The notes beneath the pieces were generated by a model. The model worked only from the letters and a program-made list of their open reading frames with translations, made no database searches and was not told the origin of the DNA. The position numbers and the translations under genes are program-made. From Gelidibacter sp. (GTDB lineage: Bacteria; Bacteroidota; Bacteroidia; Flavobacteriales; Flavobacteriaceae): DNA of 42,622 bases. Positions 10,306 through 19,528 of this stretch are shown here, in pieces. Position 1 is the stretch's first letter, and every line of letters begins with the position of its first letter. The stretch lies in NCBI GenBank assembly GCA_010906935.1, contig JAAFHC010000017.1, positions 1-42,622 on the forward strand. The letters are read 5' to 3'.

Positions 10306-10347
10306 CAAAGATACGCTATCTAAGCTTTATTTATATGATAAATGTCC
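10306..10347 (-). promoter_or_regulatory. Candidate pta-ackA promoter with upstream Fnr-like box
   Basis: Minus strand GGACATTTATCA-(22 nt)-TATCTTTG; same 42-nt geometry as the ccoI and ccoS promoters. Confidence 0.5.
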
Positions 10348-10444
10348 TAAAAAACAGCATTTTCCTTAAGTTAAAATCAATATAAAAAGTCTGTTTTATG
10401 CTTTCAAAAATTGCCGTATATTTGAGCTAAGATTTTTTGTAAAT

Positions 10445-11680
10445 ATGACAACATTAATTACCAATATTAAAGAATTGCTACAGGTTGAAAGCGTGCCGAA
10501 AAAAATGGTTTGCGGGGCAGCAATGAAATTTCTACCCACCATTAAAAATGCTTTTTTATTGATTGAAAATGAGGTGATAAAAGATTTTGGCAAGATGGAA
10601 AATTTACCCATTATTCTAGCTGAAAACACCCTTGACGCCAGCGAAAAAATAGTGCTTCCAACCTGGTGCGACAGTCATACGCACATTGTTTATGCCGGAA
10701 ATAGGGAACAAGAATTTATTGATAGAATTCATGGACTTTCTTATGAAGAAATTGCGAATAATGGCGGCGGAATTTTAAATTCAGCCATAAAATTACAACA
10801 AACATCCGAAGAAGATTTATACCAACAATCTGCAAAACGCATTGAAGAAGTGATGAAATTGGGCACTGGTGCCGTTGAAATTAAATCGGGTTACGGATTG
10901 ACAAAGGACGCTGAATTAAAAATGTTGCGTGTTATAAAAAAGTTGAATGACAACTACCCAATTACCATCAAGTCCACTTTTTTGGCCGCTCATGCGCTGC
11001 CTTCAGAATTTAAAACCAACAAAAGTGGTTATTTAGATGTTGTGATTCATGAAATTTTACCGATGGTGGCAGTAGAAAATTTAGCCGAATATATTGATGT
11101 TTTTTGCGAAACTGGCTATTTTTCTGTTGATGATACCGACAGAATCCTTGAAGCCGGTGCAAAATACGGACTGATGCCAAAAATTCATGTAAATCAGTTT
11201 ACGGCAATTGGCGGTGTTCAGGTTGGTGTTAAACACAAAGCGCTTTCTGTTGATCATTTGGAATTGATGCGAGATGAAGATATTGAAGTTTTAAAAAATA
11301 CTGATACTATGCCTGTTGCTTTACCTTCATGTTCCTATTTTTTAAGCATTCCTTATACGCCGGCAAGAAAAATAATTGATGCCGGTTTGCCTTTGGCATT
11401 GGCTACCGATTACAATCCGGGTTCAACACCATCAGGAAATATGAACTTTGTAATTTCTACAGCTTGCATTAAAATGAAAATGACTCCGGAAGAAGCTATA
11501 AATGCAGCAACAATTAATGGCGCTTACGCAATGGGTTTGGAAAAAACCCACGGAAGTATTTGTAAAGGAAAAAAAGCAAATTTTATCATTACCAAAGAAA
11601 TTCCAAGCTACGGGTTTATTCCATACTCATTTGGAAATCAACATATTGATAAGGTGTTTATCGAAGGTAAAGAAATTTAA
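10445..11680 (+). CDS. hutI: Imidazolonepropionase
   Basis: 411 aa; 'LPTWCDSHTHIVYAGNREQEF', 'LATDYNPGSTPSGNM'. Confidence 0.95.
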   Translation: MTTLITNIKELLQVESVPKKMVCGAAMKFLPTIKNAFLLIENEVIKDFGKMENLPIILAENTLDASEKIVLPTWCDSHTHIVYAGNREQEFIDRIHGLSYEEIANNGGGILNSAIKLQQTSEEDLYQQSAKRIEEVMKLGTGAVEIKSGYGLTKDAELKMLRVIKKLNDNYPITIKSTFLAAHALPSEFKTNKSGYLDVVIHEILPMVAVENLAEYIDVFCETGYFSVDDTDRILEAGAKYGLMPKIHVNQFTAIGGVQVGVKHKALSVDHLELMRDEDIEVLKNTDTMPVALPSCSYFLSIPYTPARKIIDAGLPLALATDYNPGSTPSGNMNFVISTACIKMKMTPEEAINAATINGAYAMGLEKTHGSICKGKKANFIITKEIPSYGFIPYSFGNQHIDKVFIEGKEI

Positions 11681-12465
11681 ATTTCTCTTTTTTTATCGTA
11701 TGGAATACTACTTAAAATATGGTTAATGGCCACTACCCGAGCATACGTTTTTTTATTCGCTTTTATTATTTTCCAGTCAACAATGCCTTCTTTTGTTTTT
11801 GCAAACATTTTATTTTTATAGTAGGTATAAACATCCCATAATTCTTGGGCCTTTTCATCAACAGGCGTTATTTTCCATTGTTTTAATGGGTCGCCTTTTA
11901 ATTCCTCGAAACGTTTGGCCTGCTCTTTTTTGGAGATTGACATATAAATTTTCACCAAATGAATGCCCGATTCTGTAATCATTCGCTCAAATTCGTTTAC
12001 CTGATTCATGAAAATTTCATATTCATGTTGCGTACAAAAACCGTTTACTGGCGCAACTACTGCTCTATTATACCAACTTCTGTCGAAAAAAACGATTTCA
12101 CCGGCCTTTGGAAATTGAATAACATACCGCTGAAAATACCACTGTGAGCGCTCATCTTCCGTAGGTTTTGGCAAAGCCACTATGCGATAATGCCGAGGAT
12201 TCATCCGTTCGGTTGCACGCCTAATGGCACCACCTTTTCCGGCTACATCCCTTCCTTCGAAAATAATCATGATTCGTTCATTTTCTTCAATGGCCCAGGT
12301 TTGTAATCGGATGAGTTCAACCTGAAGTTTTTTTAATTTATTTTCATATTTAACAAAACGAACAGCTTTCTCTAAATTATAGGGCTCTTTTGAAAATAAA
12401 GCCCTTAAACCCTTATTCGTATTAAGAATCTCAACTTCTTCTGCAGTTAATTTATAGGAGTGCAT
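11677..12465 (-). CDS. ppk2: Polyphosphate kinase 2 family protein (paralog B)
   Basis: 262 aa; Walker A 'FEGRDVAGKGG', 'FFDRSWYNRAVVAPVNGF'. Confidence 0.9.
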   Translation of the reverse strand: MHSYKLTAEEVEILNTNKGLRALFSKEPYNLEKAVRFVKYENKLKKLQVELIRLQTWAIEENERIMIIFEGRDVAGKGGAIRRATERMNPRHYRIVALPKPTEDERSQWYFQRYVIQFPKAGEIVFFDRSWYNRAVVAPVNGFCTQHEYEIFMNQVNEFERMITESGIHLVKIYMSISKKEQAKRFEELKGDPLKQWKITPVDEKAQELWDVYTYYKNKMFAKTKEGIVDWKIIKANKKTYARVVAINHILSSIPYDKKREI

Positions 12466-12467
12466 AA

Positions 12468-13325
12468 TTAATCTATTTGTTTGGCTGAACGGTAATAACG
12501 CATCACAATATTTGGATCTGGAAACAATATGGTTGATGCATTTTCTTTTCCTTCATAGTTAAATTGAGACAACACGTATCGGATACTTTCCAAACGCGCC
12601 AATTTTTTATCGTTTGCCTTAACGGTAATCCATGGACTATAGCTGGTGTGGGTTCGGCTATACATTTGTTCTTTATAATGCGTATATTGATCCCAAAGTT
12701 CCTGACTTTTCCGGTCGACCGGACTAAATTTCCAGCGTTTTAGTGGTGTTGCAATGCGCGCATTAAAACGGGTCAATTGCTCTTCTTTTGAAATAGAAAA
12801 CCAAAATTTTATCAAAACCATTCCGTCTTCATACATCATATGTTCAAATTCAGAAACCTGAACCATAAAATTTCGATATTGAGTTTCTGTGCAAAATCCC
12901 ATAACAGGCTCAACAACTGCTCTATTGTACCAACTTCTGTCGAAAAATACAATTTCTCCAGTGTTTGGCATTTCTTTAATATAACGTCTAAAATACCATT
13001 GGCCACGCTCAATTTCAGTAGGTTTGGTCAAAGCAACTACATTCATTGCCCTTGGATTTAAATGTTCTGTAAACCGGCGAATATTCCCTCCTTTTCCAGC
13101 GGCATCCCTTCCTTCAAAAATGATGGCCACCCGCATTTTATTTTTTGCAATCCACTGTTGTAGCTTCACCAATTCAATTTGTAAATTGCGCAGCTCTTCT
13201 TCATAAAACAATCGTTTTGCCACCTTATCAAAAGGAATATTTTTTTCCTTAATAAGTTTTAAAAGTTCTTCGTTTGATGACACTCTTTCAAAATCTTCGA
13301 TGGTCAATTTAGGAGTTTCTTTCAT
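12468..13325 (-). CDS. ppk2: Polyphosphate kinase 2 family protein (paralog A)
   Basis: 285 aa; Walker A 'FEGRDAAGKGG', 'FFDRSWYNRAVVEPVMGF'. Confidence 0.92.
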   Translation of the reverse strand: MKETPKLTIEDFERVSSNEELLKLIKEKNIPFDKVAKRLFYEEELRNLQIELVKLQQWIAKNKMRVAIIFEGRDAAGKGGNIRRFTEHLNPRAMNVVALTKPTEIERGQWYFRRYIKEMPNTGEIVFFDRSWYNRAVVEPVMGFCTETQYRNFMVQVSEFEHMMYEDGMVLIKFWFSISKEEQLTRFNARIATPLKRWKFSPVDRKSQELWDQYTHYKEQMYSRTHTSYSPWITVKANDKKLARLESIRYVLSQFNYEGKENASTILFPDPNIVMRYYRSAKQID

Positions 13326-13330
13326 CTTTT

Positions 13331-13428
13331 TAAATTTTGTTTTTTAGCTGTAACAGTTGCAGCCTGCCTGCCGGCAGGTTCGCCAATAATCATTTCTTTA
13401 AGCATCAAAATTCGATATGTTCGTTTTA
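13331..13428. repeat. Dispersed repeat copy A (with GC-rich palindrome insert)
   Basis: Aligns with 33470-33553: 'taaatttt(g/a)ttttttagc..aacagttgc' 27/30, 'gttcgcca' 8/8, 'tcaaaatt..cgttt.a' 20/24; carries CCTGCCGGCAGG palindrome at 13367-13378. Confidence 0.6.
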
Positions 13429-14153
13429 CAATGGTCTATTTTTTCATAGGTCATACAAATTTCTGGATCACTCAATGGTTGCAGTTTTGCATCAGAAGGT
13501 GAAAAATAAGGAATTCCTAGTCCAAGACCACGCAAAATAAATAATAATCCGATGATAATCACAAAAACAGGGATTATTTTTTGAAATTTAGTACGTAAAG
13601 ACACGCTAACAAAATTCCCCAACAATACTGCTGCGGTCATCATTGGAATTGTTCCAACCCCAAATAATGCCATATATAATGCTCCCTGAACAGGATTTCC
13701 AGTTGAAATTGAGCCAATTACAGCAATATAAACCAAGCCACAAGGCAAAAAACCGTTAAAAAAACCTATTGAGAATAAGGCTTTATTTGTTTTTTTATTT
13801 AGATAAATTCCTAGATTGTATTTGACCTTGGCAATAATTTTATACAGCGGTTTTGAAAAATTGTATTTATTAAAAACAGAAACCGGAGTTAGGATGGTTA
13901 GAATCATTATAACGCCCATTAAAATTGATAAACGTTGCTGAAAACCAGCCAAATACAATCCTTTTCCTATAAAACCAAAAAGCAACCCTATGATAGAATA
14001 ACTTAATAATCGACCAAAATGATATAAGAATGTTTGGAAAATTAATGATGTTTTTGACGACCTGTTTACCGGAATAATGAATGCGATTGGCCCGCACATT
14101 CCAATACAGTGAAAACCGCCTGCCAAACCAAAAATAAGCGCAGTCCAAAGCAT
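13398..14153 (-). CDS. Sulfite exporter TauE/SafE (cytochrome biogenesis-type) membrane protein
   Basis: 251 aa; 'GLAGGFHCIGMCGPIAF', 'GFFNGFLPCGLVY'; follows ccoG-ccoH. Confidence 0.85.
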   Translation of the reverse strand: MLWTALIFGLAGGFHCIGMCGPIAFIIPVNRSSKTSLIFQTFLYHFGRLLSYSIIGLLFGFIGKGLYLAGFQQRLSILMGVIMILTILTPVSVFNKYNFSKPLYKIIAKVKYNLGIYLNKKTNKALFSIGFFNGFLPCGLVYIAVIGSISTGNPVQGALYMALFGVGTIPMMTAAVLLGNFVSVSLRTKFQKIIPVFVIIIGLLFILRGLGLGIPYFSPSDAKLQPLSDPEICMTYEKIDHCKTNISNFDA

Positions 14154-14154
14154 A

Positions 14155-14607
14155 TTAGTACATTAATTTCTCCTTAAATAAATAAGTATTGCTGTTAATA
14201 GTCCATTCAATTTTCACATTCCAAATTCCTTGCACCAAATTATCATCCGATATTAAATAGTCAGTGGATGTTAATTTTATGGGAAGTTGAAAATCAATTT
14301 TATCGTTAGATGGTCTTTGAAATGAAATTGTTCCAGTTATTTTTTCGGGATCAAATTCCGCAGGAAATTTAATTAACAAGCCTTCAGCAACTTTGGTTAA
14401 AGAGACATCTTCATTTAAGGCTGCAGCTTTATTCAATTTATCAATTTCCTGTTGGTAATTCATTTCGTCTTTATAATAATCATCGGAAACCAAATGATGG
14501 TCATATTCAGGCAAAAAAGTAGCCTTAAAAACGAATGACAAAATGAATATGATAAATGCCGATAAGGCAAGAACAATGCCTGTAGGCCAACTAATTTTAA
14601 ACTTCAT
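14155..14607 (-). CDS. ccoH: FixH/CcoH family protein
   Basis: 150 aa; N-terminal TM 'WPTGIVLALSAFIIFILSFVFKA', 'DHHLVSDDYYKDEMNYQQEID'. Confidence 0.85.
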   Translation of the reverse strand: MKFKISWPTGIVLALSAFIIFILSFVFKATFLPEYDHHLVSDDYYKDEMNYQQEIDKLNKAAALNEDVSLTKVAEGLLIKFPAEFDPEKITGTISFQRPSNDKIDFQLPIKLTSTDYLISDDNLVQGIWNVKIEWTINSNTYLFKEKLMY

Positions 14608-16059
14608 CTAATTAATTTTTATAGGTCCTGCAAAATTGGTGGAGGTTGCTTCAATAAGTTTTCCTTCTGAATACACCCCAACTTTTAACTTTTCATTTGA
14701 CGAATTTAGGTCTTTTTTTTCAATTTCAATAAACAATGTACCTTCCTTCAATCCTTGTTTTTCCACTTTGGAAAGTCCGCCTATCATGTCAACTTTTCCG
14801 TTATGTGAAATTAATTTAATATCAATATTCTCAATATTCTTATTGGTTTTATTAATCAATTTAAATGTATAAACATTTTTTACGGTAGTTTCCGTAGTTT
14901 GAAATATTTGCCCTGGCAGTCTTAAAATAGTGGCTTCCACATCATTTCGTAAAAACAACATTGTAATAAGAACAACGACCAATACCGTTAATAACGCCGA
15001 ATAAGCGATTAAACGTGCATTAAATTTAAATTTTTCCTTTTTTTCTATATCATCTTCGGAAGCATAGCGTATCAACCCTCTTTCAAAACCAACTTTGTCC
15101 ATGATTTCATCGCAAGCATCAATACAAGCTGTGCAATTTATGCATTCCAATTGCGTTCCGTTTCTGATGTCGATTCCTGTTGGGCATACCTGAACGCATT
15201 GCATACATTCAACACAATCTCCATAACCGGATTGATCCCTATTTTCGCCTTTACGAAGAGGTTTTCTGCCCTTTTCGCCCTCACCTCTCACAAAATCATA
15301 CGCCACATTAATGGATTTATTGTCTAAAAGAACGCCTTGCAATCTTCCGTACGGACAAACAATGATACATACTTGTTCCCTAAACCAAGCGAAAACAAAA
15401 TAGAATACCATGGTAAAAACCAACAGCTTTACCAAAGTTCCAATATGGTTAAAAGGGCCATCGGTAATGTGTTCAATTAAAACATCGCTGCCAATAAAAT
15501 AAGCAAAGAAAACATTTGCAATTATAAATGATATTAGAAAAAAAGCAATCCATTTTGTAACGCGTTTTCTAATTTTCTCCCCGTTCCAAGCTTGTTTATC
15601 TAGTTTAATTTGTTTGGTTCTGTCTCCATCAATTAAATATTCCACTTTTCTGAAAATCATTTCCATAAAAATAGTTTGCGGACAAATCCATCCACAAAAT
15701 ATTCGGCCAAAAACCACGGTGAATAAAATGATAAACACCACACTCACTAACAAAGAAATGACCAGTAAGTGAAAATCTTGCGGCCAAAAAGGGAATCCGA
15801 AGATGTGAAATTTCCTTTCAATGACATTAAAAAGCAAAAACTGATTTCCATTAATTTTAACAAATGGCGCCGCAAACATAAATGCCAAAAGCACCCAACC
15901 CACCATTGTTCTATAATTGTAAAATTTTCCTTTTGGTTTCTTCGGAAAAATAAAATTACGTTTTCCGCTTTCGTCTATGGTTCCAATGGAGTCTCTAAAT
16001 CTTTCTTTATTTTCTGTTTTCATGCTAAGTTTAAAAGGCAATTCACTATTTTTAATCAA
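14608..16059 (-). CDS. ccoG: Cytochrome c oxidase accessory protein CcoG (polyferredoxin)
   Basis: 483 aa; two ferredoxin-type clusters 'CVECMQCVQVCPTGIDIRNGTQLECINCTACIDACDEIM', TM helices. Confidence 0.95.
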   Translation of the reverse strand: MIKNSELPFKLSMKTENKERFRDSIGTIDESGKRNFIFPKKPKGKFYNYRTMVGWVLLAFMFAAPFVKINGNQFLLFNVIERKFHIFGFPFWPQDFHLLVISLLVSVVFIILFTVVFGRIFCGWICPQTIFMEMIFRKVEYLIDGDRTKQIKLDKQAWNGEKIRKRVTKWIAFFLISFIIANVFFAYFIGSDVLIEHITDGPFNHIGTLVKLLVFTMVFYFVFAWFREQVCIIVCPYGRLQGVLLDNKSINVAYDFVRGEGEKGRKPLRKGENRDQSGYGDCVECMQCVQVCPTGIDIRNGTQLECINCTACIDACDEIMDKVGFERGLIRYASEDDIEKKEKFKFNARLIAYSALLTVLVVVLITMLFLRNDVEATILRLPGQIFQTTETTVKNVYTFKLINKTNKNIENIDIKLISHNGKVDMIGGLSKVEKQGLKEGTLFIEIEKKDLNSSNEKLKVGVYSEGKLIEATSTNFAGPIKIN

Positions 16060-16143
16060 TCTGTAAAATTAAGATTAATTAATCAACCTTCTGGTTACAA
16101 ATACAACAAAATAAAAAAAGAGTCTATTTTTAACTTATTATAT

Positions 16144-16182
16144 TTAAATAGAAAAACCCTCAAAAGAGGGTTTTTCTATTTA
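16144..16182 (-). terminator. Terminator between ccoP and ccoG
   Basis: TAAATAGAAAAACCCTC-AAAA-GAGGGTTTTTCTATTTA hairpin. Confidence 0.75.
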
Positions 16183-16199
16183 AAATATGATCCTCTCTA

Positions 16200-16844
16200 T
16201 TATTCTGCCGGCCAAACAATATCACCTTCTGCCGGTTTTGGTACTGCGGGTGTTGTTCCCTGCATGGATATAACATAACTTGCCAATTGGATTCTTTCTT
16301 CTCTTGTAATGGTACTTTCCCAAGCAATCATTCCTTTTCCTGGTCTTCCTCCATTTGTTAAAGTGTTAAATATACTTTTTACGTCACCTCCTAAAATCCA
16401 TTTATTGTCTGTTAAATTTGGACCAATACTTCCGCCTAAATCTGCTAAATGACAAACAACACAAGTTTTGGCGGTAAACAGTTCTTTTCCTTTTGCCAAA
16501 TTTTCAGGATCCGTAAAAGCAACAATGTTAGCATCATCAAATAACTGAGGATTTGCGGCTTTATAAGCTTCAATTTCAGTTTTTGCATTGGTCATTTCAT
16601 CATTAAACTCGTCGGCCTGGCTGTATTTATTGAAACCAAATACCATTATCAAATAAAAAATACTAATAGCTATGGTGATGTAAAAACCTGCCAGCCACCA
16701 AGGCGGCAAAACATTGTCGAGTTCCTTAATGCCATCATAATCGTGATCGAGCATAATGTCTTCTTCGGTTCCTAAATCGTGTGCTTTTGTCATAGATTTC
16801 ATAAATCTCTTCCACCACGATGTATTTTCTGAATTCTTATTCAT
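16200..16844 (-). CDS. ccoP: cbb3-type cytochrome c oxidase subunit III (CcoP), single c-haem motif
   Basis: 214 aa; TM near N-terminus; one CVVCH motif; 'GGSIGPNLTDNKWI', 'GMIAWES'. Confidence 0.92.
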   Translation of the reverse strand: MNKNSENTSWWKRFMKSMTKAHDLGTEEDIMLDHDYDGIKELDNVLPPWWLAGFYITIAISIFYLIMVFGFNKYSQADEFNDEMTNAKTEIEAYKAANPQLFDDANIVAFTDPENLAKGKELFTAKTCVVCHLADLGGSIGPNLTDNKWILGGDVKSIFNTLTNGGRPGKGMIAWESTITREERIQLASYVISMQGTTPAVPKPAEGDIVWPAE

Positions 16845-17034
16845 AATTATTTTCTTTACTGTTAGTGTTGTTATCTAAAGGAAATTGGCTTATTTCATCG
16901 ATATTTTTTTTAGGCATTTTTATAACAATGATTAACATTGTGACAAAAACAATAAAAAACAGCAACAATGCAACTATGGGGTAAATTTCAATTCCTTCCA
17001 TTCCATCAAAATTATGTGATATAAATCTTAACAT
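16837..17034 (-). CDS. ccoQ: CcoQ-like small membrane protein
   Basis: 65 aa single-TM protein between ccoNO and ccoP. Confidence 0.7.
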   Translation of the reverse strand: MLRFISHNFDGMEGIEIYPIVALLLFFIVFVTMLIIVIKMPKKNIDEISQFPLDNNTNSKENNYE

Positions 17035-17039
17035 ATTAA

Positions 17040-19214
17040 TTATTTTTTTAATGCTGTTGAAGTATTTGCTTTAATATCGGTTCCTAAACGTTGTAAATAG
17101 GCAATAAGAGCTACAATTTCCTTATTTTGAATATTGCTTGAGCCATAATTTTTTACATATTCAGGATCTTGTCTTAAATTATTTTCTATTTCTTTTGCCT
17201 GAGTTAACAATGCTTGTTTGGCGCCAGCAATTTCTTCATCAGTATAAGGAACTCCCAATGTCACCAATGCTTTCATTTTGCTTTCTAAATTTGAGGCATT
17301 CATATCATTTTTAATCAACCATGAATAACGTGGCATAATGGAACCCGGTGATGTAGAACGCGGATCTAACATATGGTTAAAGTGCCAGTTATCATTATAC
17401 TTTCCTCCTATTCTGTGAACATCAGGCCCAGTTCTTCGTGAACCCCACAAGAATGGGAAATCGTAAATAAACTCACCTGCTTTTGAATATTCACCATAGC
17501 GCTCAACTTCTGAACGGAATGGACGAATCATTTGAGAGTGGCAATTGTTACATCCTTCGCGAATATAAATATCCCTTCCTTCCAATTCCAATGGCGTATA
17601 TGGTTTTACGCTTGAAATTGTAGGAACATTTGATTTCACCAACATCACAGGAATAATTTCAACCAACCCTCCAATTAAAATGGCTACAGTAGTTAATATT
17701 GTAAACAATACGGTTCTTCTTTCTAACCAAGTATGCCATCCTTCACCGGCAACTCTCTGTCCGCTAATTTTTTTCAAAGGCGCAGCTTCAGCCAATTCAT
17801 CTTCAACAGGAGAACCTGCTCTGGCAGTTTTAATCACATTAATTGCCAATAAAATAAAACCTGTTAAATAAAGTGTGCCACCAATAGCACGCATCATATA
17901 CATTGGGATTATTTTTGTTACAGTTTCTAAAAAGTTACCGTAAACCAATGTTCCATCTGGATTAAAATCTTTCCACATTAAAGCTTGCATAAAGCCAGCT
18001 ACATAAAGCGGAATTGCATAGAATAGAATACCTATTGTGCCAATCCAAAAATGTGCATTTGCCAATTTTTTTGAATATAATGGGGTTTTCCAAAGTTTTT
18101 CAGCCAACCAATAAACAATACCTGCAGCCATAAATCCGTTCCAGGCTAAGGCGGCAATATGTACGTGACCAACAATCCAATCGGTATAATGTCCAATTGC
18201 ATTTACATTTTTGAATGATAACATTGGCCCTTCAAAAGTTGCCATGCCATAACCGGTAATTGCAACTACAAAGAATTTTAAAACCGGATTTTCCCTAACT
18301 TTATCCCAGGCGCCACGTAACGTAAGCAATCCGTTAATCATACCTCCCCATGATGGGAAAATTAACATTACAGAAAATACAGTTCCAAGGTTTTGTGCCC
18401 ATTCCGGCAAAGCTGTGTATAATAAATGGTGAGGTCCAGCCCAGATATACAAAAATATCAATGTCCAAAAGTGAATAATTGACAATCTGTATGAATAAAT
18501 CGGTCTGTTTGCAACTTTTGGAACAAAATAATACATTAAACCCAAAACTGGTGTGGTTAAGAAAAATGCAACTGCATTATGTCCATACCACCACTGTATA
18601 AGCGCATCTTGAACACCTGAATAAACCGAGTAGCTTTTAAACGCCGATACAGGCATTTCTAAATTGTTAAAAATATAAAGTACCGCTATGGTTATAAAGG
18701 TTGCTATGTAGAACCAAATAGCAACGTAAATATGGCGTTGTCTTCTTTTTAGTATGGTTCCAATCAAATTAATACCAAATACCACCCAAATTACAACTAC
18801 AGCAATGTCAATAGGCCACTCTAATTCAGCATATTCTTTTGATGAGGTAAAACCTAATGGCAAAGTAATTGCCGCCGCAACAATAATTGCCTGCCAACCC
18901 CAAAAATGAATTCTGCTTAAAACATCGTTAAACATTCTCGCTTTAAGCAATCTTTGTGTAGAATAATAAATTCCTAAAAAAATTGAATTGCCTACAAAAG
19001 CAAAAATTACTGCATTTGTGTGCAATGGTCTTAAACGGCCAAAGCTTAACCAGGAAATGGCGTTATCCGATCCTGTAAATTCCAATAAACCCGGGTATAT
19101 AAAAAGCAACGCTACTGTAAGCCCTACCAACATACCTACAATTCCCCATAGAACTGTGGCCCAAAGAAACATTTTTACGATTTTATTGTCATAATAAAAT
19201 TGTTCTTTTTCCAT
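17040..19214 (-). CDS. ccoNO: cbb3-type cytochrome c oxidase fused subunits I/II (CcoN-CcoO)
   Basis: 724 aa; haem-copper oxidase subunit I helices ('RPLHTNAVIFAFVGN', 'HWIVGHVHIAALAWNG'-like region) followed by CcoO 'CNNCHSQMIRPFRSEVERYGEYSKAGEFIYDFPFLWGSRRTGPD'. Confidence 0.96.
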   Translation of the reverse strand: MEKEQFYYDNKIVKMFLWATVLWGIVGMLVGLTVALLFIYPGLLEFTGSDNAISWLSFGRLRPLHTNAVIFAFVGNSIFLGIYYSTQRLLKARMFNDVLSRIHFWGWQAIIVAAAITLPLGFTSSKEYAELEWPIDIAVVVIWVVFGINLIGTILKRRQRHIYVAIWFYIATFITIAVLYIFNNLEMPVSAFKSYSVYSGVQDALIQWWYGHNAVAFFLTTPVLGLMYYFVPKVANRPIYSYRLSIIHFWTLIFLYIWAGPHHLLYTALPEWAQNLGTVFSVMLIFPSWGGMINGLLTLRGAWDKVRENPVLKFFVVAITGYGMATFEGPMLSFKNVNAIGHYTDWIVGHVHIAALAWNGFMAAGIVYWLAEKLWKTPLYSKKLANAHFWIGTIGILFYAIPLYVAGFMQALMWKDFNPDGTLVYGNFLETVTKIIPMYMMRAIGGTLYLTGFILLAINVIKTARAGSPVEDELAEAAPLKKISGQRVAGEGWHTWLERRTVLFTILTTVAILIGGLVEIIPVMLVKSNVPTISSVKPYTPLELEGRDIYIREGCNNCHSQMIRPFRSEVERYGEYSKAGEFIYDFPFLWGSRRTGPDVHRIGGKYNDNWHFNHMLDPRSTSPGSIMPRYSWLIKNDMNASNLESKMKALVTLGVPYTDEEIAGAKQALLTQAKEIENNLRQDPEYVKNYGSSNIQNKEIVALIAYLQRLGTDIKANTSTALKK

Positions 19215-19224
19215 ACTTGTTTGA

Positions 19225-19437
19225 TTAATTGTTAGTTATTTTTGATTGATTTTGATTGCTATTTGATTCCTTTTCATCTTTTTTCTTACCAATAACCAAT
19301 TCGTCATCAAACAACATGCGAACAGAAGGCGTATAGGTGTCATCGTACTGACCAGATTTAACTGACTTGATAAATGCAAAGAAAAAAATTAAGGCCACAA
19401 CAATGCTTACGCCTATTGTGATATAAAGTACTTCCAT
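19225..19437 (-). CDS. ccoS: cbb3 oxidase assembly protein CcoS
   Basis: 70 aa; 'IGVSIVVALIFFFAFIKSVKSGQYDDTYTPSVRML'. Confidence 0.9.
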   Translation of the reverse strand: MEVLYITIGVSIVVALIFFFAFIKSVKSGQYDDTYTPSVRMLFDDELVIGKKKDEKESNSNQNQSKITNN

Positions 19438-19479
19438 TTTTTAGTTAATAAAAATTTAAGCTGTTGGATTAAATTAATA

Positions 19480-19521
19480 CAAATATAGATTTTACTTCCG
19501 ATAATAAAATGATATTTGTCA
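19480..19521 (-). promoter_or_regulatory. Candidate ccoS-NO-Q-P promoter with upstream Fnr-like box
   Basis: Minus strand TGACAAATATCA-(22 nt)-TATATTTG. Confidence 0.6.
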
Positions 19522-19528
19522 CACAAAC

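Noticed and set aside
13870-14148. 92-aa minus-strand ORF in an alternative frame
   Set aside because: Overlaps the SafE-like gene in another frame; no independent coding evidence.
13398-14153. SafE-like protein as a sulfite exporter feeding the putative capnine pathway
   Set aside because: Its position after ccoG-ccoH fits cbb3 oxidase biogenesis better; the sulfur link is only by family name.
16076-16092. Fnr box before ccoG (GATTAATTAATCAA)
   Set aside because: Half-site spacing is not TGA-N6-TCA and no well-placed TAnnTTTG element was found.
15769-16278. 169-aa plus-strand ORF
   Set aside because: Antisense to ccoG/ccoP and spans the intergenic terminator; low-complexity aromatic/Lys composition, no domain signal.
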